Source: Streptomyces sp. NBC_00287 (GTDB taxonomy: Bacteria; Actinomycetota; Actinomycetes; Streptomycetales; Streptomycetaceae). Taken from it: a DNA stretch of 64,000 nt. The notes under the pieces were generated by a model. It was not told where the DNA came from and ran no database searches. It worked only from the letters and a program-made list of their open reading frames with translations. The translations under genes and the position numbers were made by a program. Numbering within the stretch: position 1 is the stretch's first letter; every line of letters starts with the position of its first letter. Location of the stretch: NCBI RefSeq assembly GCF_036173105.1, contig NZ_CP108053.1, forward strand, positions 992,001 to 1,056,000, written 5' to 3'. Positions 18,806-28,200 of the stretch are shown one piece after another.

Positions 18806-18823
18806 ACCGACCATTCGTTCGGT
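18806..18823. promoter_or_regulatory. TetR/PaaR-type operator upstream of paaA
   Basis: ACCGACCATTCGTTCGGT, an imperfect inverted repeat (ACCGA ... TCGGT) 17-34 bases upstream of the paaA start. It shares the 12-base core ACCGACCATTCG with a second site at 18918-18931 that faces the other promoter. The ACCGA/TCGGT half-sites are of the type bound by TetR regulators of aromatic catabolism. No regulator gene lies in the window. Confidence 0.65.
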
Positions 18824-18917
18824 ACCAGTGTGACGCCTTTTCCGGCCCTCGGCAAGACCCTTCGCCGCCCTTGACAGGCGGTGACAGGGCTGGTTGTTTG
18901 GCCGGTGCCACAGGGTG

Positions 18918-18931
18918 ACCGAATGGTCGGT
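18918..18931. promoter_or_regulatory. TetR/PaaR-type operator upstream of paaI
   Basis: ACCGAATGGTCGGT, whose reverse complement is ACCGACCATTCGGT, shares its core with the site at 18806-18823. It lies 20 bases before the thioesterase ATG, so it probably overlaps that transcript's start. With its twin it would let one repressor control both divergent paa units. Confidence 0.65.
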
Positions 18932-18951
18932 TGGGACGCGAGGTGGTGGAG

Positions 18952-19365
18952 ATGCCCACGACAAATCCGGCCGAGGCGATGTTCGCCGCGGACGAGGCCT
19001 CCCAGGGTCTCGGGATCGAGCTGCTGGAGCACGGCGAGGGCACGGCCGTCCTGCGCATGACCGTGACCCCGGCCATGGTGAACGGCCACGGCATCGCCCA
19101 CGGCGGCTATGTGTTCCTACTTGCCGACACCGCCTTCGCCTGCGCGTGCAACAGCCACGGCCCGGTGACGGTCGCGGCGGGCGCCGACATCACCTTCGTC
19201 GCTCCGGCGCACGAGGGGGACGTCCTGGTGGCCCGCGCCGAGGAGCGGACCCGGTTCGGCCGCAGTGGTATCTACGACGTGAGCGTCCTGCGCGGCGACG
19301 AGGCGATAGCGGAGTTCCGCGGTCGCAGCCGCACGGTCCGGGACACGACGAAGGAGTCGCGATGA
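18952..19365 (+). CDS. paaI: PaaI-type hotdog thioesterase
   Basis: 137 aa. The hotdog-fold signature [19 protein letters not shown] (residues ~45-63) and [13 protein letters not shown] are typical of PaaI, which hydrolyses dead-end hydroxylated phenylacetyl-CoA derivatives and frees CoA. I chose ATG 18952 with GAGGTGG about 6 bases upstream; ORF extension to GTG 18931 would start inside the operator. The stop overlaps the paaK start (ATGA), so the two are coupled. Confidence 0.92.
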   Translation: MPTTNPAEAMFAADEASQGLGIELLEHGEGTAVLRMTVTPAMVNGHGIAHGGYVFLLADTAFACACNSHGPVTVAAGADITFVAPAHEGDVLVARAEERTRFGRSGIYDVSVLRGDEAIAEFRGRSRTVRDTTKESR

Positions 19366-20675
19366 GCAACCTGGGCGAACCCCTCCCCCACGACCTGCTG
19401 GACGACGGCGAAAGACTCACCCGCGAGCAGCTGAGGGAACTCCAACTCGACCGTCTGCGCTCGACGTTGCGACACGCGTACGACAACGTCGAGCTGTACC
19501 GCAAGAAGTTCGACGAGGCCGGGGTCGCCCCGGACGACTGCCGCACGCTGGAGGACCTCGCCCGGTTCCCCTTCACCACCAAGGCCGACCTCAGGGACAC
19601 CTATCCGTTCGGCATGTTCGCCGTGCCGATGTCCGAGGTGCGGCGCGTGCATGCCTCCAGTGGGACCACGGGCCGTCCCACGGTCGTCGGCTACACCGAG
19701 AACGACCTGTCGATGTGGTCGGACGTCGTCGCCCGCTCGATCCGTGCCGCGGGTGGCCGCCCCGGCCACAAGGTGCACATCTCCTACGGCTACGGCCTGT
19801 TCACGGGCGGACTCGGCGCGCACTACGGCGCCGAACGGGCCGGCTGCACGGTGATCCCCGCCTCCGGCGGAATGACGGCACGCCAGGTGCAGATCATCCA
19901 GGACTTCCGGCCCGAGATCATCATGGTCACCCCGTCCTACATGCTCACCCTGCTGGACGAGTTCGAGAAGCAGGGCGTCGATCCGCGCGAGACCTCCCTG
20001 AAGGTGGGCATCTTCGGCGCCGAGCCGTGGACGGAGGAGATGCGCCGCGAGATCGAGGAGCGCACGGCCATCCACGCCGTGGACATATATGGGCTGTCCG
20101 AGGTGATCGGCCCCGGTGTGGCGCAGGAGTGCGTGGAGACCAAGGACGGGCTGCATGTGTGGGAGGACCACTTCTACCCGGAGGTGGTCGACCCGGTCAC
20201 GGACGAGATCATGGCCGAGGGCGAGGAGGGCGAGATCGTGTTCACCTCGCTCACCAAGGAGGCGCTGCCGATCATCCGCTACCGCACCCGGGACCTGACC
20301 CGGCTGCTGCCGGGCACCGCCCGCCCCGCCTTCCGCCGGATGCAGAAGGTCACCGGCCGCTGCGACGACATGATCATCCTGCGCGGGGTGAACGTCTTTC
20401 CCACCCAGATCGAGGAGATCGTGCTGCGCACCCCGGGTGTCGCCCCGCATTTCCAGATCCAGCTCACCCGGCGCGGCCGCATGGACCATATGACCGTCCG
20501 CGTCGAGGCGCGCCCCGACGCCGGCCCCGGGCAGCGGCAGGCGGCCGCAGGGGCCATCGCCCAGGGCATGAAGGACGGCGTCGGGGTCAGCGTCGACGTG
20601 GAGATCGTCGAGCCGGAGACCCTGGAGCGCTCGCTCGGCAAGCTCAAGCGCGTCAAGGATCTCCGTCAGGAATAG
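19362..20675 (+). CDS. paaK: Phenylacetate-CoA ligase PaaK
   Basis: 437 aa. It activates phenylacetate with ATP and CoA, the entry step of the pathway. Adenylate-forming motifs are present: phosphate loop HASSGTTGRPTVVGYT, the YGLSEVIGPG motif, RYRTRDLT and a C-terminal subdomain with RCDDMIILRGVNVFPTQ. Length and N-terminus match the family. It is coupled to the thioesterase upstream. Its stop lies one base from the convergent end of the CIS operon, with no hairpin between. Confidence 0.96.
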   Translation: MSNLGEPLPHDLLDDGERLTREQLRELQLDRLRSTLRHAYDNVELYRKKFDEAGVAPDDCRTLEDLARFPFTTKADLRDTYPFGMFAVPMSEVRRVHASSGTTGRPTVVGYTENDLSMWSDVVARSIRAAGGRPGHKVHISYGYGLFTGGLGAHYGAERAGCTVIPASGGMTARQVQIIQDFRPEIIMVTPSYMLTLLDEFEKQGVDPRETSLKVGIFGAEPWTEEMRREIEERTAIHAVDIYGLSEVIGPGVAQECVETKDGLHVWEDHFYPEVVDPVTDEIMAEGEEGEIVFTSLTKEALPIIRYRTRDLTRLLPGTARPAFRRMQKVTGRCDDMIILRGVNVFPTQIEEIVLRTPGVAPHFQIQLTRRGRMDHMTVRVEARPDAGPGQRQAAAGAIAQGMKDGVGVSVDVEIVEPETLERSLGKLKRVKDLRQE

Positions 20676-20676
20676 C

Positions 20677-21564
20677 TCAGTTGGGCCCGTTCGGCACCTT
20701 CAGCCGCTCCCAGGTCACCCGGCCGGGAATGCCGTCCGCGTCCTTGCCCTTGAAGCCCTGCTTCTGCTGCCAGGCGGCGTACGAGCGACGGTCGGCCTCG
20801 GTCCACTCCGGACCGGGGCCGTCCTCGTACCGCCCACAGCCCTCGGCGACCAGTCGACGGCCCATGGCCGTGATGATCGGCGACTTCTGCCCGATGTGGA
20901 AGAAGCCGCTCCCCGGAAAGGGCTCGTACGACGGCTTGGGCGGGGCGGGCTTCGGGTCGGGCTCCGGGGCCTTGCCGCCGAGGCGTCCGGCGATGCGCTT
21001 GCGCATGCCGTCCATCGTGAAGCCGCGCGGGTCCGTCTTGCCCGGCTGCCACTCCTTGTGGCCGATGACGGACCGCTCGCTCCAGCCGTGGTGGCGGCAG
21101 ATCGCGGCGGCCACCTTCTCGATGGCCTCCTTCTGCGCTTCCGGCCAAGGGTCCCTGCCGTCCCCGAGGTTGATGCACTCGAAGCCGTAGAAGTGCCGGT
21201 TGCCGTCGGTGTCGGCCTCGTTGTCGGCGGGCAGTTTCGTCTCGTTGATCACGGCGCGCAGGACGTCGCTGTCGCCGAGCCCGGCGTGGTTGGCACGGCC
21301 GTTGCCGACGAGGTGGATGTGGCCCTTCTTGTCGATGACGCCGTGACAGAGCGGCCCCGGCAGGCCGGAGTAGCCGTCGTAGCAGATGTCGACGGAGGCG
21401 TTGGTGCCGGAGGTGACGGTGTGGTGGATCATCACGCCGTTCACCGGGCCCCAGGGGCCCTTGCTGTTGCGGTTGTGGGTGCGCCAGCTGCGTACCTCGT
21501 GGACCGTCAGGCCCTCCGCGCGCAGGATCTCCACCATCTTGGACGCGCTCAGCGGCTTGGCCAT
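20677..21564 (-). CDS. Peptidoglycan amidase (PGRP/Amidase_2) with C-terminal wall-binding domain, last gene of the CIS operon
   Basis: About 295 aa. Residues ~40-190 form an N-acetylmuramoyl-L-alanine amidase fold: VMIHHTVTSG (His 47/48), GRANHAGLGD, FYGFECINLGD and IGHKEWQPGKTDPRGF (His 169), consistent with a zinc site. A Pro-rich linker (~196-215) leads to a peptidoglycan-binding-like domain ending DADGIPGRVTWERL. There is no signal peptide or transmembrane helix. The ATG shares a base with the DUF6519 stop (TGATG), so it is translationally coupled to the CIS baseplate genes. This suggests a CIS-linked lysin or a wall-piercing cargo; that role is inferred from context. Confidence 0.88.
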   Translation of the reverse strand: MAKPLSASKMVEILRAEGLTVHEVRSWRTHNRNSKGPWGPVNGVMIHHTVTSGTNASVDICYDGYSGLPGPLCHGVIDKKGHIHLVGNGRANHAGLGDSDVLRAVINETKLPADNEADTDGNRHFYGFECINLGDGRDPWPEAQKEAIEKVAAAICRHHGWSERSVIGHKEWQPGKTDPRGFTMDGMRKRIAGRLGGKAPEPDPKPAPPKPSYEPFPGSGFFHIGQKSPIITAMGRRLVAEGCGRYEDGPGPEWTEADRRSYAAWQQKQGFKGKDADGIPGRVTWERLKVPNGPN

Positions 21565-23111
21565 CACTCGTCTCCTTCCGCCGCGGCCTCGGCCTCGGCC
21601 GTGGTCTGCGACCGGCCACCGGAGGGGTCCTCCGCGGCCTGTTCCTCGCGGCGGGCCTGTTCCTCCACGGCGAGCGTCGCCTCGTCGGCCGCCGGGACGC
21701 TGCTGGCCAGGGGGCTGAAGGCCAGACGCAGATCTACGGCGCCGTACTCGCCCTTGACCAGGGCGAGCGGGGCGAAGTGGCGGGCGATGCCGGTGGGTGC
21801 CTGGAGCAGCGGGCGGCGGGCCGGGTCGACGGGCCACTCCACGCTGCCGGTGGCGGTACGGGCCGGGATGATCCAGTGGTCGCCGGTGCGGTAGGCGCCG
21901 TCCTTGGCGAAGTAGACCTCGACGCCGTCCTCCAATGGCAGCCACTCCCCCTCCGCGACGGGAACTGCACCGCCGCGCAGGGCAGTTGTACGGCCCTTGC
22001 GCTTGGGGCCCTCGTGGTGGTCCCAGCGGCGCAGGAACGGGTTGAGGTGGGGCAGCCGCCCGACGCCCGCATCCGGCTCCGCGCTCAGGCGGACGCGACG
22101 GCCCGGCAGGTCCAGCTCTTCAACTCGCAGCAGCGGGAGGGGTTCCAGCCGGGAGGCGTAGGCGGTGTCCGTGAACTCGACGAGGTCGCCGACGTCCAGG
22201 TCCAGCTTGGCGTCGTGGCCGAGGGACGCCAACTGCACCCAGGTGCCGTCGAGTTCGTCGACCGGGAAGACCACCGAGCCGTTCTCGCGGGACCACTTGA
22301 AGGTGGCGTCCTTCGCGGCTCCCCCGGCGTGGATCTCGACGCGGTACAGCTGGTTCTCCGGGCCGCGGTAGCGGGCGTCCGGCTTGACCAGGCAGGGGTC
22401 CTCGTCGGCGTGGTCGGGCCGTTCGCTGCGGGCGGCGAGCCGGGCGGAGGGGGCGGACCGGCGGGCGGCCCACTTGTCGAAGGCAGCGCGCACGACCTCC
22501 TTGGACGGTTCGGCGTCCTCGATGTCCAGCGCGGCCAGCGACAGCGGCAGCACCTGCCAGACGATCTTCATGCGGGCGGTGGTGTCCGGCAGGGCGGCGC
22601 CGAGGGCGACCTCGCGCAGCGCCGGGTCCTCGGCGGCGCTGACCGAGCGCTCCCACACCTTCAGATAGACGACGAAGGGCGACTGGGCGGGCGAGGGCAG
22701 CCGGTCGCCGGGCCGCTCCGGGTCCAGGTACGCGTCGGGCTGGTCCCAGTACGTCCAGTGCGTGGGCGGCGCCGCGGTGTCCTGCTCCTCGGCCTCCTCG
22801 TCGGGCACCGGCACGCCGGGCGCCGGGCGGTCGGCGTCGCACAGGATGCCGTCGACGTAGTAGCGGCCGCCGTGGATGAACAGGGTGTCGATCTCGTGCC
22901 GTCCGCCCACGTACTCGATGCGGAAGCCTGCGGCGTCGCGCGGCCCGCCGTGCCGGCCGATCAGATCGGCGGCGAGGGTGCGGGCCTGGTGGAGCTGGAT
23001 CGCGGTCTGCTCGTTGGTGTCGGCGTCGAGCTGGACGCGGCCCTGCTGGGCGATCACCGCCGAGTAGTGCCGCTCCGGGCGGAACGTGAGGCGGGAGAGG
23101 TCAGCGTGCAT
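21564..23111 (-). CDS. DUF6519-containing CIS-associated protein
   Basis: 515 aa. The N-terminus FRPERHYSAVIAQQGRVQLDADTNEQ is the hallmark of DUF6519 proteins, found beside phage-tail-like baseplate genes. The middle is strand-rich (YRVEIHAGG, then KWSRENGSVVFPV), and the last ~45 residues are acidic and disordered. It may be a peripheral baseplate or fibre-attachment component. The start is ATG 23111, 54 bases after the previous gene, and the end is coupled to the amidase. No enzymatic motif seen. Confidence 0.8.
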   Translation of the reverse strand: MHADLSRLTFRPERHYSAVIAQQGRVQLDADTNEQTAIQLHQARTLAADLIGRHGGPRDAAGFRIEYVGGRHEIDTLFIHGGRYYVDGILCDADRPAPGVPVPDEEAEEQDTAAPPTHWTYWDQPDAYLDPERPGDRLPSPAQSPFVVYLKVWERSVSAAEDPALREVALGAALPDTTARMKIVWQVLPLSLAALDIEDAEPSKEVVRAAFDKWAARRSAPSARLAARSERPDHADEDPCLVKPDARYRGPENQLYRVEIHAGGAAKDATFKWSRENGSVVFPVDELDGTWVQLASLGHDAKLDLDVGDLVEFTDTAYASRLEPLPLLRVEELDLPGRRVRLSAEPDAGVGRLPHLNPFLRRWDHHEGPKRKGRTTALRGGAVPVAEGEWLPLEDGVEVYFAKDGAYRTGDHWIIPARTATGSVEWPVDPARRPLLQAPTGIARHFAPLALVKGEYGAVDLRLAFSPLASSVPAADEATLAVEEQARREEQAAEDPSGGRSQTTAEAEAAAEGDE

Positions 23112-23165
23112 GAAGGGGGTCCCCCTGGTTCAGGAATGTGCGGTTCACGTCGGTGTCGGTGCGGC

Positions 23166-25292
23166 TCACGTCACGAAGACGATCCCGGCGTCGGTGCCGG
23201 CCGGCGTGTACTCCGCGAGCCGCGCCCGCAGACCGTCCTCACGCTGCGGCCGGTACAGATCGTGGAAGGCGCCCAGCTCGGCGCCGTCGTCGGAGCCGCG
23301 CCTGATCTCCTCGGGGCACCGGTCGGCGAGCAGCCCGTACCAGGGCGTGCCGTAGCGCTCGGAGACGAACAACGGCCGTACGTCCGTGACGCATCGGTAC
23401 CTGCGGGGCGTACGGGATCCGGCGGGGACGTACGAGTGGCGGAGGCAGCCGATGCCGCGCCGGGCCACGTGCAGCCTGCCGGTGATGATCGAGTTCTCGG
23501 CGATCTCGACGGCGTGCGTGTGGATCTCGCCGATCACCGTGGTGCGGTGCAGATGCAGTACGGCGTGGGCGTGCCGGCAGTCGGGCGCCGAAAGGGCCTC
23601 GCGGTCGTGGCCGGTGGCGTCGAGGACGCTGTCGCGCAGATGGATGTCGAGGGGGTCCTCGCTCACCTCGTCGCCGATGACCTCGATGGTGCCGAGGATG
23701 CTGTGCTCGACCTGGAGACAGGCGGTGGTGCGCTCCAGGACGATGCTGGGCTCCTCCGGAGAGTGCGGCACGCACTCGGGCTCCAGCGACCAGCCGGGCA
23801 CGAGCGTCGAGTGCCGTACGACCACGGCGCCCATGGGGCCGGTGACGTTGATGCCGCGCCCGGCGACGAGGAGTCCGTCGAGGGTGATCCGCGGACGCTC
23901 GTGCGGGGCGCAACTGTCGTCCACGGCACGGATGTTGAGGGCGTCGGGCCGGTTGCTGTACCAGTCGAGCAGCCGGATCACCGGCCGCGTCCCCTCGGCC
24001 GCCCGCAGTTCGAGTCGGTCGCCGGGGTCGAGGTCGAAGTCCAGCTGCTCCTGGTAGGCGCCGCTGTGGGTGATCTCGATGACGCCGGCACGCTCCGGGC
24101 CGCGTTCGCTCTGCCAGGCCCGGTAGGCGTCCATGATCTGCCGGTACGGCTGCCCCGGTCCGACGCGGTAGACCTCGGCGTCGGGACGCGCGACCCGGTC
24201 GTGGCGGTCGTATTCGCCGCCGCCCATGTCTGCGGCGGCCGCGTAGTGGTAGTCCACCCAGACGCCCTGCCGGGGCGCGGACCGGGCCCCGAAGGCGATC
24301 CGGCCGAGCTCGGGGTCGACGGCCACCTGCCCGCGCTTGGGCCGGTAGCGCCACTCCGACAGGTCGGCGACCACGATGTCGGACGGCGGTACGGGCTTGT
24401 CCTCGCCGTCGCGCCGGATGACGAAGCTCTTGCCGGGGCCGTAGTAGTCCAGCAGCCGGTCGTGGAGTTGTCGGCGGCGAATGAAGGCGGGGACGTTGTC
24501 GATCGTCGCGATGTGGGTGGGCGACGGTTCCGGGAACGGCTTGGTGACCAGCGGGGTGTCGTTGCCGAGGATCGAGAAGGTGTAGAGGTTGCGGGCGCGG
24601 TCGATGCAGTACGCCGGGGAGGACGTCAGCGAGTGCGCCTTGAGCCGCCAGACGAAGAGGGCGACTCCGGCCGGGCTCAAACCGCCTTGATTCTTGGGGG
24701 AATTGGCGCGCCGGACGTCGACCGTGTGGGCCGTAGCACCGAAGGGACCGCCCGCGAGGTCGAGTGCGGAGTTGTCCCGGAGGTCCAGGAGCCGACCTCG
24801 GCCCGTGTCCCGGTGCAGCTTCACCGACTGGTTGTGGGCGACCATGCGGGACAGCTCCACGGCCCGCGCGGGCCAGCCGGCGACCTGCTCGGAGATCTCC
24901 TCCAGCAGATGCAAAGTGCCCTTGCGGCGGCGGTTGCCGACCGTCGCCGCCACATCGGAGCGCGGGGCGACTGCCTTGGCGAGTGCGGCGCGGCCACCGT
25001 CGTGCAGACCGGTGGTGAGAACGCGCTCGTAGCCGGGCAGGGTGCGATAGCCGACCAGGTCGCCCAGGTACGGCAGCACCCAGGGAGCCGCGGTCTCCAC
25101 GAACAGGTCCTCATAGCCCTGCTCGACACCGTCACGGACCTGGTCCAGCTGCTCGGCCATGACCGCCAGCAGCTCACGCAGGGCGCCGCCCGCTTCGGCG
25201 TCGCGCAGGAGGTGCCAGCGGGGCAGCAGCGCGGCAAGACCGTCCGGCTCCCTGGTCACGGCCGTCTCGAACCGGACGTCCTGGGGCATCAC
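23166..25292 (-). CDS. CIS baseplate-associated protein: tail-protein-I-like N-terminus and beta-helix-like C-terminus
   Basis: 708 aa. Residues ~1-110 resemble the P2 gpI/phage tail protein I region (LPRWHLLRDAEAGGALRELL, then WVLPYLGDLVGYR). Residues ~370-640 have repeating short strands with Asn/His turns (LDGLLVAGRGINVTGPMGAV, then IHLRDSVLDATG, then IHTHAVEIAENSII), suggesting a right-handed parallel beta-helix. It could form an outer baseplate spike or wedge in a system with no classical fibre gene. Overlaps the upstream baseplate gene by ATGA. Domain calls are by eye. Confidence 0.72.
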   Translation of the reverse strand: MMPQDVRFETAVTREPDGLAALLPRWHLLRDAEAGGALRELLAVMAEQLDQVRDGVEQGYEDLFVETAAPWVLPYLGDLVGYRTLPGYERVLTTGLHDGGRAALAKAVAPRSDVAATVGNRRRKGTLHLLEEISEQVAGWPARAVELSRMVAHNQSVKLHRDTGRGRLLDLRDNSALDLAGGPFGATAHTVDVRRANSPKNQGGLSPAGVALFVWRLKAHSLTSSPAYCIDRARNLYTFSILGNDTPLVTKPFPEPSPTHIATIDNVPAFIRRRQLHDRLLDYYGPGKSFVIRRDGEDKPVPPSDIVVADLSEWRYRPKRGQVAVDPELGRIAFGARSAPRQGVWVDYHYAAAADMGGGEYDRHDRVARPDAEVYRVGPGQPYRQIMDAYRAWQSERGPERAGVIEITHSGAYQEQLDFDLDPGDRLELRAAEGTRPVIRLLDWYSNRPDALNIRAVDDSCAPHERPRITLDGLLVAGRGINVTGPMGAVVVRHSTLVPGWSLEPECVPHSPEEPSIVLERTTACLQVEHSILGTIEVIGDEVSEDPLDIHLRDSVLDATGHDREALSAPDCRHAHAVLHLHRTTVIGEIHTHAVEIAENSIITGRLHVARRGIGCLRHSYVPAGSRTPRRYRCVTDVRPLFVSERYGTPWYGLLADRCPEEIRRGSDDGAELGAFHDLYRPQREDGLRARLAEYTPAGTDAGIVFVT

Positions 25293-28200
25293 TTGACCTC
25301 CGTCAGAATCAGCGTGTCCACGGCCTTCGGCGACAGCAGGGCGAGCTGGGCCGGGCGGATACCGCGGAAGACGAACACCGACCGGCCTTTGGGCAGGCGC
25401 CGGGTGTCGGTGATGTCGGGGTTGAGGCGCAGGAGTTCGGCGAGCGGGACGCCGTAGCGGCCGGAGATCTCGGACAGCGTCTCGCCGTTCTCGGCGCGGA
25501 CGGTGTGGATCTTCTCGTCGTACGTCGCCGGGTGCGCCGGGACCGAGGCCTTGGGCGGGCCGGGGTCGGTGAGGATGCCGGTGAGTTCCTCGGGGGTGGC
25601 CGAGGCGGGGACGCCGGTGAAGACATCGACGTCCACATAGTCGACGCCGGGCACGGAGTGGGCCGTGGCGAGGATCTCGGAGAGCCGGGCCGGTCGCCCC
25701 AACTCGCGGCCCTCGTAGCCGAGTCGGCGCAGCAGCGCCTGGCGCAGCCGGGGCTCGACGATCTCCCAGGCATGGTCAGGAGCTACCTTCACCCGGGCGG
25801 CAAGGAGGAGCAGGACCAGTTCGCGGGCGTCCACGCGGACGGGGAGGTTCGGATCCCCGTATGCGGTGAGCGCACCGCGCAGCGCATCCAAGGTGTCGGA
25901 GCTGTCCAGCGGCACATCGTCGGCACCGGCCACGGTGACATGCAGGACGCGTCGTCGCCCGTCGAAGAGTTCACGCGCGGTGGCCCGGCCGATGCCGGCG
26001 CGGGAGCGGGCGAAGTCCTCGTAGTCGGCGGCGGACACCAGCCGGTCCAGGGCGGAGACGGCGAGCGGGATCGTACGGCGGGTCAGACCGGGCCCGTCCG
26101 CATCCGAACCGCCCTTCGCGGCCAGGGGGTTGGTGACCCTGGTGACGCCGAGCGGCCGGGTGAGCGGCTGGGTGATCCGGTCGGCGGCGACGTTTGCGGC
26201 CTTGCCGGTGCCGAAGCGGTAGCGGGCGCGGATGTTCTCGTGCCCCGAGGGCAGTCGGGCGCCGTGCACACCGTCGCCGAAGGTCACCGTCGTACGGCCG
26301 TCGCCGGTGGAGCCGGTGATGTAGACACGCTCGGCCGGGCCGCGTCCGGCGAGGCTGTCGACCTCGTGCCACAGGACGCCGTCGACGCGGATCTCCAGGA
26401 CCGCGGTGGCGCCGAGGGGGTTGTCGTCGGCGAGCCAGGTGAGCGGGGACTGCCACAGCGCGAACGTCTGGTTCACCCGGTCGGAGTCGCCGCTGCCGAT
26501 GGCCTCCTCGCGGCTCTCACCGTGGCTGGCCTCGACGACATTGCCGAGGATCCGCACGCTCTCGCGGCGATAGCGGTGAGCGAGTCCCGGGGTGAGGGTG
26601 AGCCGGGTGTGGAGGCGGTCGCCCGGGAGTTGGGTGTCGACGGCCGGGTCGGCGGTGGCGACGGTGACGACCTCGGTGGCCGGGACGCCCGCCGTGCCGG
26701 GGATGTCGCTGCGCTCACCGGTGACGATCAACGTGCGGCCGGGCCGCAGACCGTCGTACAGCTCGGCGAGTTCGATCTCGTCGCCGTGCACGTCCTCGCC
26801 GAGGGGTTCGTCGGCCAAGCGCAGCGGCTCGCCCGCGGCATGCACAGTCGTGTCGCGGATGTGCGAGAGCAGTACGTCGAACTCGTCCAACCACGGGTCG
26901 GCGAGGGTGAGTTCGGTGCCCCGGCCGGTGATGCCGTAGTTGGTGTACGCCGCCGTACGCGCCGCCACGACCTGGGTGGTCACGAAGGCCAGCTTGGCGT
27001 CGCCGGGGACCCCCTTGCCCTTCGCCGGGCGCTGGATCGCCACCCAGCTGCCGACGGTGATCCCGGCGTGCACGGTGTCTAGCTGGAGGACGCGGCGGTT
27101 GACGGGTTCGGGCTTGGAGGCGATGACGACCTCGACGTTGGGCTCGGTGCTGCCCACCGTGTACCGGACGCTGATCTCGTACTCGCCGTGCGTGAACTGC
27201 TCACTGGCGCCGGGCCGCATGGGTACCTGCTGGGAGGTGCCGTTGTGGATGCCGACCTGGATCAGACCGTCCTCACCGGGCCGGGAGACGAACAGCGTGC
27301 GCTCGGGCAGCCCCGAGTGGAAGCGAGCGGTGACGCCGGGCTCCTGGGAGTCGGCCGGCCTGCGGTTGAGCCAGTTCAGATCGCGGTCCTGACCGGAGCG
27401 GACGGACAGATCGACCTGGCCGGTGCCGAGCACGAACTGCACCGGCTGGGTGACCGGCAGGTTCTCACTGCGCTGATCGGAGCCGCTGCCCTCGACGTAC
27501 TGGAACTCGGCCCGTACCGGCACCTTGCCCGCCGGATCGAACACGACCCGCATGCTCGCCAGCACGGCACCGGTGAGCGGCCAGTCGGCGGTACGGATGA
27601 CCCGACCGCGGTCGTCCTGGACGGGCTTGAGAGGTGCGGTGGCGCCGAAGGGGGCGGCGGTGACGCGCATGGCGAGGAGTTCGCGAAGGAGGCGGGGGTT
27701 GGTGGGGGCGGCGGCCTTTCGCCAGGCGGGGTAGAGGCTGGGGTTGAGAGCGGCGAGGAGTCCGACGGGGTCGGTGCTGGGGCGTGCGGGGGTCGCCGAG
27801 CCAGGGGTGGCACGGAGGGCGGGAAGCAGAGCGCTGAGGGCCTGAAATGCAGCGGCACGCGAATCGCCGCCCAGGGGCGCGGCCGGCCCCCGCGGCGCCG
27901 CAGCCGAATCACTCTGCGCCGGAGCCAACTCCAAAGCACGCTCGGCGATGTCCGCCAGAACGGCCTCCAACCGCTCGAACCAAGCGGCCACCTCCTCATA
28001 CGCCGCAGCCAACACCTGAGCCTCACCAAGCCGAGCAACCGGCTCCGCAAGACGAGCCGCAAGCCGCTCGGGACTGCTGATCCCATCAAGATCGCCCCGA
28101 AGCGGCGCAAGGACCTGATCCTCGAAGTCCTCGATCAACCGACTGACCGGCCGCGGCTGTTCAGATCCGGTCCACCGCCGAACCTCATCAACGAGCTCCT

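Noticed and set aside
18931..18951. Longer PaaI N-terminus from GTG 18931
   Set aside because: That start lies within the operator and lacks a Shine-Dalgarno; ATG 18952 matches the family length.
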